Source: Fidelibacterota bacterium UBA7300
GTDB lineage: Bacteria; Fidelibacterota; Marinisomatia; Marinisomatales; UBA2128
Length of the DNA stretch: 13,512 nt
Direction of reading: 5' to 3'
NCBI GenBank assembly: GCA_002471865.1
Contig: DKQU01000023.1
Coordinates: 1 to 13,512 of the forward strand
Shown here: one piece after another, positions 1 to 7,530 of the stretch
How positions within the stretch are numbered: position 1 is the stretch's first letter
Layout: every line of letters starts with the position of its first letter
Translations under genes and position numbers: made by a program
Notes under the pieces: model-generated
What the model saw: the letters and a program-made list of their open reading frames with translations, nothing else
Database searches by the model: none
Told to the model about the DNA's origin: nothing

Positions 1-963
1 ATCGGCACAGCAGCTATCGTTGCTTGCCAGGAATTCGTTGATCAGCAGCGACGGTTGAACATAGGCAGCTAATGAAACAGTGTAAGACAGAGTAGTCGTT
101 GGAGCATCTGATGGCTCGAGTGAAACCAGTCCGGAATTGTCCACTGCTTCGATGTAATAGCTGACTGTTGTACTGTCACTTTGGGCTCCGATGGTTGCGG
201 AAAACGTATCAACCGCAGCAGAGTCCATTGCAAGCTGTACAAAACTGCTGTCCTCGTGAATCTTATAGTAAACAGAAACTGAATCGAGTCCGTAATCATC
301 CGTAACTACTGCAGTGATGGTAACATCGTCCACAGGAGAAGGTGATTGTGGTGACCGGGAAACGGACATAATCATTGGTGCTACGTTTGGTTGAGCGCTT
401 TCGTTTGTTGCTCCGGGTGTTGATGTGCTGAAATATTCCCAGGTATCGCTACCGTCTGGATTGCGGCCGTAAGAAATATCAGTGGTTTGAGCTTCATATG
501 TAAGCTGATCTACAATCGTTAGACCGTCAGACTCAGTTAGAACAATATCCTCACCACCACTACCCAATGCAAAATCCACATGTAAAACACCTTGAAGTAG
601 TTCCTTATCACACCAAACAATCAAAAAACCTCCAGGTTGAATAGTTGTTAGAGACGGTTCAGTTGACGGAATTTGATACATGGTAATGTCGTCCCCATCA
701 TCTGAAACGTACATTCCACCGATATCAATAGCATCGCCACCGCCATTGTAGATTTCAAACCAGTCTTCGTATGGATCACCGTCATTGCTGTCTTCATCCG
801 GATCAACAGTGGCCGCATCATTGCTGGCCAAAAACTCATTAATGTAAAGTTCAAGAAGGCTGGTATTTGACCCACCACCGCCATCACCTTCTTCATCAAG
901 ACTGCAGCCCGTCACCAACAACAGACCTGCTGCAGGAACTATCAACCATTTTGTTAGCTTCAT
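1..963 (-). CDS. Lamin-tail-domain lipoprotein with Ig-like domain (3' end outside window)
   Basis: An open frame of 321 codons runs from the ATG at 963 to the window edge without a stop, so the gene is partial at its C-terminus. Residues 1-20 are a lipoprotein signal ending in lipobox V-T-G-C (Cys20), followed by Ser and an acidic, Gly-rich linker, which suggests an outer-membrane-anchored protein. Residues about 38-187 look like a lamin-tail (LTD) domain, with INEFLASND at 41-49, DWFEIYN at 67-73, YGRNPDGS at 165-172 and TPGATN at 182-187. About 195-298 is an Ig-like beta domain of the kind that follows LTD domains. INEFLASND recurs at 308-316, starting a second LTD unit. The start has a strong AGGAG (971-975) seven bases upstream and follows the porin stop by 17 bp, so it is the last visible gene of the operon. 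No catalytic domain is visible, and a later one could lie outside the window. Surface attachment or display is family-based inference. Confidence 0.85.
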   Translation of the reverse strand, partial: MKLTKWLIVPAAGLLLVTGCSLDEEGDGGGGSNTSLLELYINEFLASNDAATVDPDEDSNDGDPYEDWFEIYNGGGDAIDIGGMYVSDDGDDITMYQIPSTEPSLTTIQPGGFLIVWCDKELLQGVLHVDFALGSGGEDIVLTESDGLTIVDQLTYEAQTTDISYGRNPDGSDTWEYFSTSTPGATNESAQPNVAPMIMSVSRSPQSPSPVDDVTITAVVTDDYGLDSVSVYYKIHEDSSFVQLAMDSAAVDTFSATIGAQSDSTTVSYYIEAVDNSGLVSLEPSDAPTTTLSYTVSLAAYVQPSLLINEFLASNDSCCAD

Positions 964-980
964 TTTATTTCTCCTTTTTC

Positions 981-2246
981 TTAGAAGTAGATCAGTGCTC
1001 TCAAGTGCATTGCGTGAAAATCATAATCTCCCGGGGCACCGTCACCAGTGGCATTAGTTGAATTATCCACCATTATGTAGTTGAACATAAACTTAATGTT
1101 TGGATTTGCATACCAGGTTAGACCTAATGTGATATTATTAGCTTTTCCTCCCAAAATTCCATTCGGATTTCTTGGATCGATTGCATTGGAATCAGAAAGG
1201 TTTAAGTTACTGAATCTTGCCAACAGTTCCCATGCCCCAATCTTATTGCTTTTGGGAATTATTTGACTGAATTCACCTTGAGTGTTATCCCAGGGTCGTT
1301 TCTCACCTGTTAAAATCCAACTCAGGTAAACATACACGCCACTAAATGAAACATCATTGTATTCACCATAATAACTGCTTGTTGTATCCGTATCGTCGAA
1401 TCTTGTTAAGCCTGCCTGCATATATTCTCCCTGCAAGCTGATATTCTTGAATCCTAATGCTCCTTCCAAGCCAACTCTCTTAATCTTCTCTACATTGAAA
1501 ATATTGTCTGTATCCAGCATTTCAATATCACCCAATTTTGTTTCCGGTTCACTGGTAAAATCAACTACACTTCCGTTATCATTGGGTGCATGTTCTACAT
1601 AAGAAGCCCCAGTATGAATCAGAAAATTGCTTGTTAGAATAGGTGCAATGGCGAATCGAGTGCCAAATCCGCCACCCGTTTCATCCTGAGTTTTGTTCTT
1701 GTCATCCACTAGAAGTTCCTGTCCGAAAAGAGACGCACTAAAATTCCAGTTTCTGCCCCATTTTGTATAGCCGATGGAAGATCGCCGTCCGACCTTGAAA
1801 GCAAGATTGGGCATGGCTCTCTCCACAAATGACTGATAACGGGAAGTAATCAGAATCTCGTGACCAAAAGGCACTTTGAAGTGGCCGATTTTGATGAAAG
1901 AGTTACGAAAACCAGTGTAAGCCACCCACATATCTTTTATTTCAACGGTCTCATCTGCAATGTCAATATCCCACTCTGCCCGCCAGTTTTCCCACAGCTT
2001 TACCTTGATTGCAAACCGCCCTTTCCGGAGATGTGTACCGTTGCTGAGTAATTCAAGAGTATCGTTAGGGAAATAAGCTGCGTCTAAGAATAGTCTTACA
2101 TCAAATCGTGTTTGAAATTGACCGTCTTCCGATTTAAACTTGATTATCCCTTCATCCCATTCGGTACTTCCTGGGGAATTATTCTTTTGGGGAAAAATCA
2201 CTGTTCCCAACATTAAGATAATCATTGCGAATTTTACTGTTCTCAT
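981..2246 (-). CDS. Phosphate-selective porin, OprP/OprO family
   Basis: Predicted 421-residue outer-membrane beta-barrel porin, likely passing phosphate or polyphosphate. An N-terminal signal peptide (MRTVKFAMIILMLGTVIF) precedes alternating beta-strand sequence. Family-like features are the HLRKGRFAIK segment with WENWRAEWDIDIA, then IKIGHFKVPFGHE and the SFVERAMPNLAFKVGRR stretch, which match the conserved N-terminal half of the OprP/OprO (Porin_O_P) family. The last residue is Phe, the usual BAM-recognition signature. The frame extends upstream to 2285, but AGGAG at 2253-2257 sits six bases before the ATG at 2246, and starting there gives a clean signal peptide. The longer start would overlap the upstream gene and put charged residues before the signal. 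It lies 13 bp after the Na/Pi cotransporter stop, so the two are probably translated from one mRNA. The anion-selective Arg ladder of OprP could not be verified by eye, so specificity rests on family and neighbour. Confidence 0.87.
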   Translation of the reverse strand: MRTVKFAMIILMLGTVIFPQKNNSPGSTEWDEGIIKFKSEDGQFQTRFDVRLFLDAAYFPNDTLELLSNGTHLRKGRFAIKVKLWENWRAEWDIDIADETVEIKDMWVAYTGFRNSFIKIGHFKVPFGHEILITSRYQSFVERAMPNLAFKVGRRSSIGYTKWGRNWNFSASLFGQELLVDDKNKTQDETGGGFGTRFAIAPILTSNFLIHTGASYVEHAPNDNGSVVDFTSEPETKLGDIEMLDTDNIFNVEKIKRVGLEGALGFKNISLQGEYMQAGLTRFDDTDTTSSYYGEYNDVSFSGVYVYLSWILTGEKRPWDNTQGEFSQIIPKSNKIGAWELLARFSNLNLSDSNAIDPRNPNGILGGKANNITLGLTWYANPNIKFMFNYIMVDNSTNATGDGAPGDYDFHAMHLRALIYF

Positions 2247-2252
2247 TATCAT

Positions 2253-2257
2253 CTCCT
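2253..2257 (-). promoter_or_regulatory. Ribosome binding site deciding the porin start
   Basis: AGGAG preceded by A-rich sequence lies six bases before the ATG at 2246 and directly abuts another in-frame ATG at 2252, which is too close to be used. It begins just after the TGA (2260-2262) of the Na/Pi cotransporter. This fixes the porin start and suggests coupled re-initiation. Confidence 0.7.
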
Positions 2258-2259
2258 TT

Positions 2260-4014
2260 TCACGCTGATACATTTTCACCACCATCTATCTCCATGATAG
2301 TTTTGGCTATATTTGCCATATGAACACCAACCTGTTTCAATAAATCCATGAACTCTACATGGACTTCATGAGTCTCCAGTGACGCCTCTTTTTCTTGACG
2401 CAGACGCATCACATGCTGCTTACGAAAATCTGATTCCATTATTCCATACTTTTCCTCTTTCTGGAGAATCTTTTTCGCCATTACCGGATCCATTTCGCCT
2501 AAAGCCTCTCGAAGACGGCTCATCTGTTTACTCACTTTCACATGGTAAGAGATCAATTCTTCTTTCCCTTCTTCGGAAAAATCACTACCCAATTGAAGTC
2601 TCTTTGTAGCCAACGGTATCATATTTCGATGTATGATGTCGCCTATGTTTTCCAAATCATTGGCAATGGATATCATGGCGTACACTTCGCTCATCTGCTG
2701 GTTACTTAATTCCTGTCGGCCTATTTGAACCAGATAATTCACTACTTTTTCATCAAGGAAGTCAATCTTCTCTTCCCTCATGTCTATCCCTTCAAGTATT
2801 GTCAGATTAGGATATATTTCATCTTCACCTGGATCATCAGTCGAAAAAGGGTGAATGATGGATCGAAACATACGTGCTACAATTTTACTCATTCGGGAAA
2901 TTTCGGTCTGAGCAAGTTCGATGGCAAAAGCTGGGTGTGAAATTTGACTGTCATCCAGATGCCAAGTAGCAGGAATAACCCCTGTTTCAATTTCTTTATC
3001 AGGAAGCATTTTATAAACCAACTTTGCCAGAATAGTGGTAAACGGAAGGAAAACGATCCCGACAGTAATATTGAAAATAGTATGAGCATTGGCAATCTGT
3101 CGGGGAGTATCCGAAGAAAGTGTGCGGACAAAATCAGTCAAATATGGGATAAACCAGATGAAAATTATAACACCTCCGATATTAAAAAGCACGTGAGCAA
3201 TTGCCACTCGTTTAGCATCGCGTATAGTCCCTATGCTTGCCAGCCCGGCAGTAATACAGGTGCCGACATTGGCTCCAAAAATCAAAGGAATTCCCGCTTC
3301 CAGCGTGATTAAGCTATTCATGGCCAAGGTGATAACGATACCGGTGAAAGCAGAACTGCTTTGGATGAGTCCGGTAAAAAGAGCGCCGATGATGAGACCA
3401 TACAGTGGATTTTCAAGTCCTATCATTAAATCCTGAAACGGTTGATAGTCGCGTAGCGGTTTCATGGCATCCGACATGAGATACATGCCAAAAAACAGAA
3501 TGCCGAAACCTAGCAACGCCTCTCCAAAATACTTAAAGGTCTCCCTTTTGGAAAACATCGTCATAATGAATCCTACGGCGATCATCCCAAGAGCATAATC
3601 CGTCAATTTAAAAGCTACTAATTGAGCTGTGATCGTTGTACCGATATTTGCACCCATTATAACGCCAAGAGCTTGAGCATAAGACATCAATTCTGCCTGG
3701 ACAAAACTGACCAGCATAACCGTAGTAGCGCTGCTGCTTTGAATAATCATGGTTACAAATGCGCCTACAATAAGTGCGATGACTCTGTTTTTTGTTAAAG
3801 CTGAAAGAATGTTCCGCATACGGTCGCCAGCGGCTTTTTTCATGCCGTCACTCATTTTTGACATGCCGTATAGGAAGAGAGCCAGTCCGCCCAACAGATT
3901 CATGGTTAAGAATCCCCAATGAATAGAGTTTACTCCGTCAGTTCCGGCGAATAGTGGATTAATTATTCCAATTAGCATTACAAACAGCATTAACCATTGT
4001 CTATTTTTATTCAT
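2260..4014 (-). CDS. Na+/phosphate cotransporter (NptA/YjbB type) with C-terminal PhoU-like domain
   Basis: The 584-residue inner-membrane protein imports, or in YjbB-like members exports, inorganic phosphate coupled to Na+. Two inverted Na/Pi repeats are clear: QSSSATT at 92-98 with GANIGTT at 121-127, and QSSSAFT at 218-224 with GANVGTC at 248-253. A hydrophobic segment at 8-22 is a signal or first helix. About eight to ten membrane segments extend to about residue 335. Residues about 360-575 are a helical cytoplasmic PhoU-like domain with ANDLENIGDIIHR at 451-463, the usual PhoU metal/helix signature. Length and architecture are normal for the bacterial family. An AGGA six bases upstream supports the ATG at 4014. 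It lies 26 bp after tctA and 13 bp before the porin. Direction of transport cannot be read from sequence, and the adjacent outer-membrane porin favours uptake by inference. Confidence 0.95.
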   Translation of the reverse strand: MNKNRQWLMLFVMLIGIINPLFAGTDGVNSIHWGFLTMNLLGGLALFLYGMSKMSDGMKKAAGDRMRNILSALTKNRVIALIVGAFVTMIIQSSSATTVMLVSFVQAELMSYAQALGVIMGANIGTTITAQLVAFKLTDYALGMIAVGFIMTMFSKRETFKYFGEALLGFGILFFGMYLMSDAMKPLRDYQPFQDLMIGLENPLYGLIIGALFTGLIQSSSAFTGIVITLAMNSLITLEAGIPLIFGANVGTCITAGLASIGTIRDAKRVAIAHVLFNIGGVIIFIWFIPYLTDFVRTLSSDTPRQIANAHTIFNITVGIVFLPFTTILAKLVYKMLPDKEIETGVIPATWHLDDSQISHPAFAIELAQTEISRMSKIVARMFRSIIHPFSTDDPGEDEIYPNLTILEGIDMREEKIDFLDEKVVNYLVQIGRQELSNQQMSEVYAMISIANDLENIGDIIHRNMIPLATKRLQLGSDFSEEGKEELISYHVKVSKQMSRLREALGEMDPVMAKKILQKEEKYGIMESDFRKQHVMRLRQEKEASLETHEVHVEFMDLLKQVGVHMANIAKTIMEIDGGENVSA

Positions 4015-4040
4015 ATAATCCTATTCTTATCCACTAATTT

Positions 4041-5525
4041 TTATTTTGTTTTAAAATTTTCTTTACGAGCTTGAATTAATGGCACGGCAAAACTTACAAG
4101 AGCAACCAAAAGCATAATAAAACTCCCTGGTCTTGTAAAAAAGACTGACCATCCACCCATCATTACAGCACGTATAAAATTGGTTTCGGCAATGTTTCCA
4201 AGCACCATGCCAAGTACAATCGGAGCAACCGGATAATTGTAACGTTTAAGGATCCATCCAAAAACACCAAATCCTAGGCAGGCGATAACATCAAAGAATG
4301 AGTTGCGAACTGCAAAGCTACCGATGACAGATACCGCAAATATAATCGGGAATAATATTCGTTTTGGTATAATAGTTACTTTAATCCATAATCTGCTGCC
4401 AAAAAATCCGAGTCCCAATAAAATTACATTTGCTAACAAAAGACTTGCTAATAGTCCATAAATAATATCAGGATTAGATATGAATAATTGTGGACCAGGA
4501 GTAAGATCATGAATCATAAGTGCACCAATCAATACAGCAGTTGAAGCGCTGCCGGGGATTCCCAATGTCAATAATGGGATTAACGCACCCCCTACAGAAC
4601 TGCTATTTGCACCTTCTGCAGCGGCCACACCTTCCACACTGCCCTTTCCAAATTCATCCGGTGTTTTACTCAATTTTTTGGTAACATCATACGAGATAAA
4701 AGCCGCAATCGTTGCTCCGGCTCCCGGGAATATCCCGATGATAGTTCCAATAGCCGATGAACGCAAAATGGTCAATTTTAATTTCCAATATTCTAAAATT
4801 GTCGGCCACTTTTGTTTGCCGGAATCGACAGTTTGACTATCAAATTGTCCACCTTCCAATTGCTTAAATATTTCACTTAATGCAAATAATCCGATCAATG
4901 CCGGGATGAGAGCAAACCCATCATACAAAAATGACTGCCCAAATGTGAATCGGCTTACACCGGAAATCGGATCGATTCCAACTGTATTAATTAATAATCC
5001 GAATATGGCTGCAATAAATGCTTTCATCCAATTTTTTCCACCAAGCGATGCTACCGTAGTGAGTCCAAATATCGCCAATGCAAAGTACTCTGCAGGATGA
5101 AATTTCAAAGCTAATTTGGCCAGCGGTCCTGAAAAAAATATTAAAATTAGAGTCCCTAAAATGCCTCCAATTGTGGATGCAACCAGAGATACACCAAGCG
5201 CCACACCCGGTTTACCCCTTTTGGTTAACGGGTATCCGTCAAAAGACGTAACAACCGAAGAAGGTGTTCCGGGTGCATTGATTGTTACAGCAGTAATTGA
5301 GCCACCATAGTTTGCAGCGATGTAAATTGCCACAAGTAGAATTAGTGCTAAAGTTGGGGACATTGCATATGTAAAGGGGACCAACAACGCCACTCCCATT
5401 GAGGGAGATAATCCCGGCATCGCACCTGCGATTATACCCATTGTAACACCCAAAATAATCGTGAGAATTGGTACAACACCAATTACGTATGCTAGTCCAT
5501 TCCCTAAATTTGCAAGTAATTCCAT
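4041..5525 (-). CDS. tctA: Tripartite tricarboxylate transporter large permease TctA
   Basis: This 494-residue membrane protein is the large translocating subunit of a TTT transporter, which moves carboxylates or similar solutes with an ion gradient after delivery by a periplasmic binding protein. Family motifs are obvious and in order: PGLSPSMGVALLVPFTY near 37-53, YGGSITAVTINAPGTPSS near 73-90 followed by SFDGYPL, then HPAEYFAL near 143-150, DPISGVSRFTFG near 185-196, a FPGAGATIAAF segment, and GIPGSASTAVLIGALM with downstream TPGPQLF. Length is typical (about 500). The ATG overlaps the TAA of the upstream TctC-TctB fusion by one base (TAATG), so translation is probably coupled; only a weak GAGA lies upstream. 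The TctC and TctB partners are supplied by that single upstream protein. The substrate is unknown, and no two-component regulator (TctDE) is adjacent. Confidence 0.96.
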   Translation of the reverse strand: MELLANLGNGLAYVIGVVPILTIILGVTMGIIAGAMPGLSPSMGVALLVPFTYAMSPTLALILLVAIYIAANYGGSITAVTINAPGTPSSVVTSFDGYPLTKRGKPGVALGVSLVASTIGGILGTLILIFFSGPLAKLALKFHPAEYFALAIFGLTTVASLGGKNWMKAFIAAIFGLLINTVGIDPISGVSRFTFGQSFLYDGFALIPALIGLFALSEIFKQLEGGQFDSQTVDSGKQKWPTILEYWKLKLTILRSSAIGTIIGIFPGAGATIAAFISYDVTKKLSKTPDEFGKGSVEGVAAAEGANSSSVGGALIPLLTLGIPGSASTAVLIGALMIHDLTPGPQLFISNPDIIYGLLASLLLANVILLGLGFFGSRLWIKVTIIPKRILFPIIFAVSVIGSFAVRNSFFDVIACLGFGVFGWILKRYNYPVAPIVLGMVLGNIAETNFIRAVMMGGWSVFFTRPGSFIMLLVALVSFAVPLIQARKENFKTK

Positions 5526-7033
5526 TAGAACAACATCTCAAACCATTTACCAATCGGTAAGGGTACAAATAATATCTTGAAGAAAATGAAATATGAAAAC
5601 ATTATCCATATTGTAGCTGTGGTGATCATTACTTTTTTATTTTTATATCCTAAATAAATCATTCCCGTTATTAAAAAAATGAAAGTGCTAAGGAAATAAC
5701 CAATGTAATGCATCATCAATAAATAAATCACAAGGAAACCGATAAATGTAAGAACAATGTCAATTCTTGTTCCTGCTTTCTCTATACCCTCTTTATTCCT
5801 TAATGTGTTAATTAATAGTAAAATACAAAGGGGTACTAAGGTGAATATCCACAGACGGGGAACTACAGCAGGACCTACTTCACTACTCACAGGAAAAATG
5901 AATGACTGAAGGTAAAAGATAATAGACATAATTAAGAAAAATTCTATGACCATAATTCTTCCTAAAGTAGTTGCGAATGTAGATTTATAAATAAAATATC
6001 CACACAAAACCATTACTATTATCAATCCGATTGTCAACAATATTAATGGTGTTCCCTCTCCATATTTACTTAACCCGTTTTTACCAGAAGTAGAAACAAT
6101 CTCCGATTTTGTTAGATAATATTCGAATGTTTCAACGTCCTGCTTAACAATATCCGCAAACTCATCACCACCAATGAATTCAACATCAATACCACCTTTT
6201 TCCCAGAATTCTTTCCAATCAGGATCTGCTGTAACTTGTTGAAATAGGTCTGTATACCATTCAATAACGTCAGGTGGTGTACCGGCTTTTAAGGCAAATC
6301 CACGCCACATATATTCTTTATTTAGTGCAGTTACACCAAGTTCAGCGAAAGTCGGAGCGTTGGGGAAAGCCGCTAATCTTTCATCACTTGAAACTGCAGC
6401 AATAAACAAATCAGGCTTACCAAGTGCATCACGTGGATTGCCAACGTAAGCAACTCCTTGCCCACCAAGTAAAGCAGCAATTGCTCTTCCGCCACTTTTG
6501 TATGGTATCCATTTGGCGGACATGCCATATTCATCCCAAATTTTCATAGCAGTTACATGATCTAATCCGCCTGTGGCAGGTCCAACCCAATTTTGCTTAC
6601 CCGGATATTGTCGTGCATTGTTGACAATGTCATTCCATTTATAAATATCGTTTTTAACATTTGTCAAAACACATTCTGGATCTGCCATTAACATTGCTGT
6701 CCAATGCAATGCATCCACATAATCTCTCCCACCAACTTGAATGAATTTTGCAATATTTGATTTAGTACAAGCATAAAGATTATATCCATCCTCAGGAGCT
6801 TGTAGGACTTTTTTTAATGCTACAATACCACCAGCACCAGGTTTATTTTCAACCACAAAAGTTGCATCCACATATTTATCAGCAACGCTAGCAAATTTGC
6901 GAGCAGTAATATCTATTAATCCACCTGGACCTGTGTACACTACAATTTTTATAGGCTTATTGGGAAAGTTCGCTTGAACGAAACTAGAAATTAGAACTAC
7001 AGCGATTAACAGATTTTTAAAAAATCGATTCAA
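5525..7033 (-). CDS. TctC-TctB fusion: tethered solute-binding protein plus small TTT permease subunit
   Basis: One uninterrupted frame encodes two TTT subunits. Numbered from the upstream TTG at 7060, residues about 11-30 are a signal peptide. About 33-320 are a TctC/Bug-type binding protein with PNKPIKIVV and PGGLID (33-50), VENKPGAGG (70-78), PEDGYNLY (89-96), GPATGGLDHVTA (160-171), IPYKSGGRAIAALLGGQ (185-201) and PNAPTFAELGV (233-243). A hydrophobic helix at about 337-358 follows, then a TctB-like part at about 364-511 with EVGPAVVPRLW (394-404), GYFLSTFIFLITG (454-466) and terminal LFVPLPIGKW (497-506). The start chosen is the TTG at 7033, which has AGGT at the right spacing and gives the signal peptide MNRFFKN... 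(502 aa). The TTG at 7060 lacks a Shine-Dalgarno and overlaps the CYTH gene by 16 bases. The TctB half is very AT-rich. Subunit fusion is certain from the frame unless there is a sequencing error; substrate is unknown. Confidence 0.92.
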   Translation of the reverse strand: MNRFFKNLLIAVVLISSFVQANFPNKPIKIVVYTGPGGLIDITARKFASVADKYVDATFVVENKPGAGGIVALKKVLQAPEDGYNLYACTKSNIAKFIQVGGRDYVDALHWTAMLMADPECVLTNVKNDIYKWNDIVNNARQYPGKQNWVGPATGGLDHVTAMKIWDEYGMSAKWIPYKSGGRAIAALLGGQGVAYVGNPRDALGKPDLFIAAVSSDERLAAFPNAPTFAELGVTALNKEYMWRGFALKAGTPPDVIEWYTDLFQQVTADPDWKEFWEKGGIDVEFIGGDEFADIVKQDVETFEYYLTKSEIVSTSGKNGLSKYGEGTPLILLTIGLIIVMVLCGYFIYKSTFATTLGRIMVIEFFLIMSIIFYLQSFIFPVSSEVGPAVVPRLWIFTLVPLCILLLINTLRNKEGIEKAGTRIDIVLTFIGFLVIYLLMMHYIGYFLSTFIFLITGMIYLGYKNKKVMITTATIWIMFSYFIFFKILFVPLPIGKWFEMLF

Positions 7034-7042
7034 ATAATAAGT

Positions 7043-7046
7043 ACCT
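7043..7046 (-). promoter_or_regulatory. Ribosome binding site deciding the TTG start of the TctC-TctB fusion
   Basis: AGGT lies nine bases before the TTG at 7033 and overlaps the TAG stop (7045-7047) of the CYTH gene. No comparable site precedes the upstream in-frame TTG at 7060. The arrangement favours 7033 as the start and suggests coupled re-initiation at a weak start codon. Confidence 0.5.
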
Positions 7047-7524
7047 ATACTTTTTCCCAATTTTTGTAAGGATTTTTCATCAACATTGAATTAAAATATT
7101 TTACATCACCGGTCACTTCCTCACCCAACCACTCAGGTTTGTCAAAGTCTTCTTTTTCATCAGACAATTCAACCTCAGCAACAGTTAATCCATCATTATC
7201 ACCGTAAAATTCATCCACTTCAAATGTATGATCACCCGATTTAACATTAAAGCGAGTTTTATCAATTACTCCCGGTTCACAAATATCTAGCAAGTCTTGC
7301 GCATCATCAGTAGAAATTTCACGCTCCCATTCATATCGCGCTGCGCCTGATTCATTACCTATACCTTTAATAGTTAAAAAACCCTTATCTCCTTTAATCC
7401 TTACTCGAACAGTTCTTTCCGGAACTGAACTAAGGTATCCCTGTATAATTCGTTTTTCTTTAAATGATTCCCTTTTAAAGGTATCATTAAGTACTAAGAA
7501 TTTTCTTTCAATTTCTTGTGCCAT
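7045..7524 (-). CDS. CYTH-domain triphosphate tunnel metalloenzyme (short, NeuTTM-like)
   Basis: A 159-residue soluble cytoplasmic protein of the size of bacterial stand-alone CYTH enzymes. Characterised relatives of this size, such as the Nitrosomonas europaea and Clostridium thermocellum TTMs, hydrolyse inorganic tripolyphosphate and in some cases nucleoside triphosphates. The signature ExExK is present (E4-x-E6-x-K8). Other tunnel residues are visible: R40-x-R42, K53 in FLTIKG, E65/E67 in RYEWE, K89-x-R91 in DKTRF, the acidic pair in FEVDEF (101-106), E117-x-E119 in VAEVEL and the C-terminal VTGDVKYFNSML helix (137-148). All strands of the eight-stranded tunnel appear intact, so an active metal-dependent phosphohydrolase is likely. 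GAGG four bases upstream overlaps the TGA of the preceding gene. Adenylate cyclase (class IV) activity is possible but less usual at this length, and exact substrate is not determinable here. Confidence 0.94.
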   Translation of the reverse strand: MAQEIERKFLVLNDTFKRESFKEKRIIQGYLSSVPERTVRVRIKGDKGFLTIKGIGNESGAARYEWEREISTDDAQDLLDICEPGVIDKTRFNVKSGDHTFEVDEFYGDNDGLTVAEVELSDEKEDFDKPEWLGEEVTGDVKYFNSMLMKNPYKNWEKV

Positions 7525-7530
7525 ATAACC

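Noticed and set aside
2944..3312. 122-codon plus-strand open frame opposite the Na/Pi cotransporter
   Set aside because: It is antisense to a gene with clear family motifs, has no domain, no membrane or signal pattern and no convincing ribosome site.
5239..5568. 109-codon minus-strand frame overlapping the start of tctA
   Set aside because: It is another reading frame of tctA and the end of the fusion gene, Cys- and Asn-rich with no family features; the TctA frame has all the conserved motifs.
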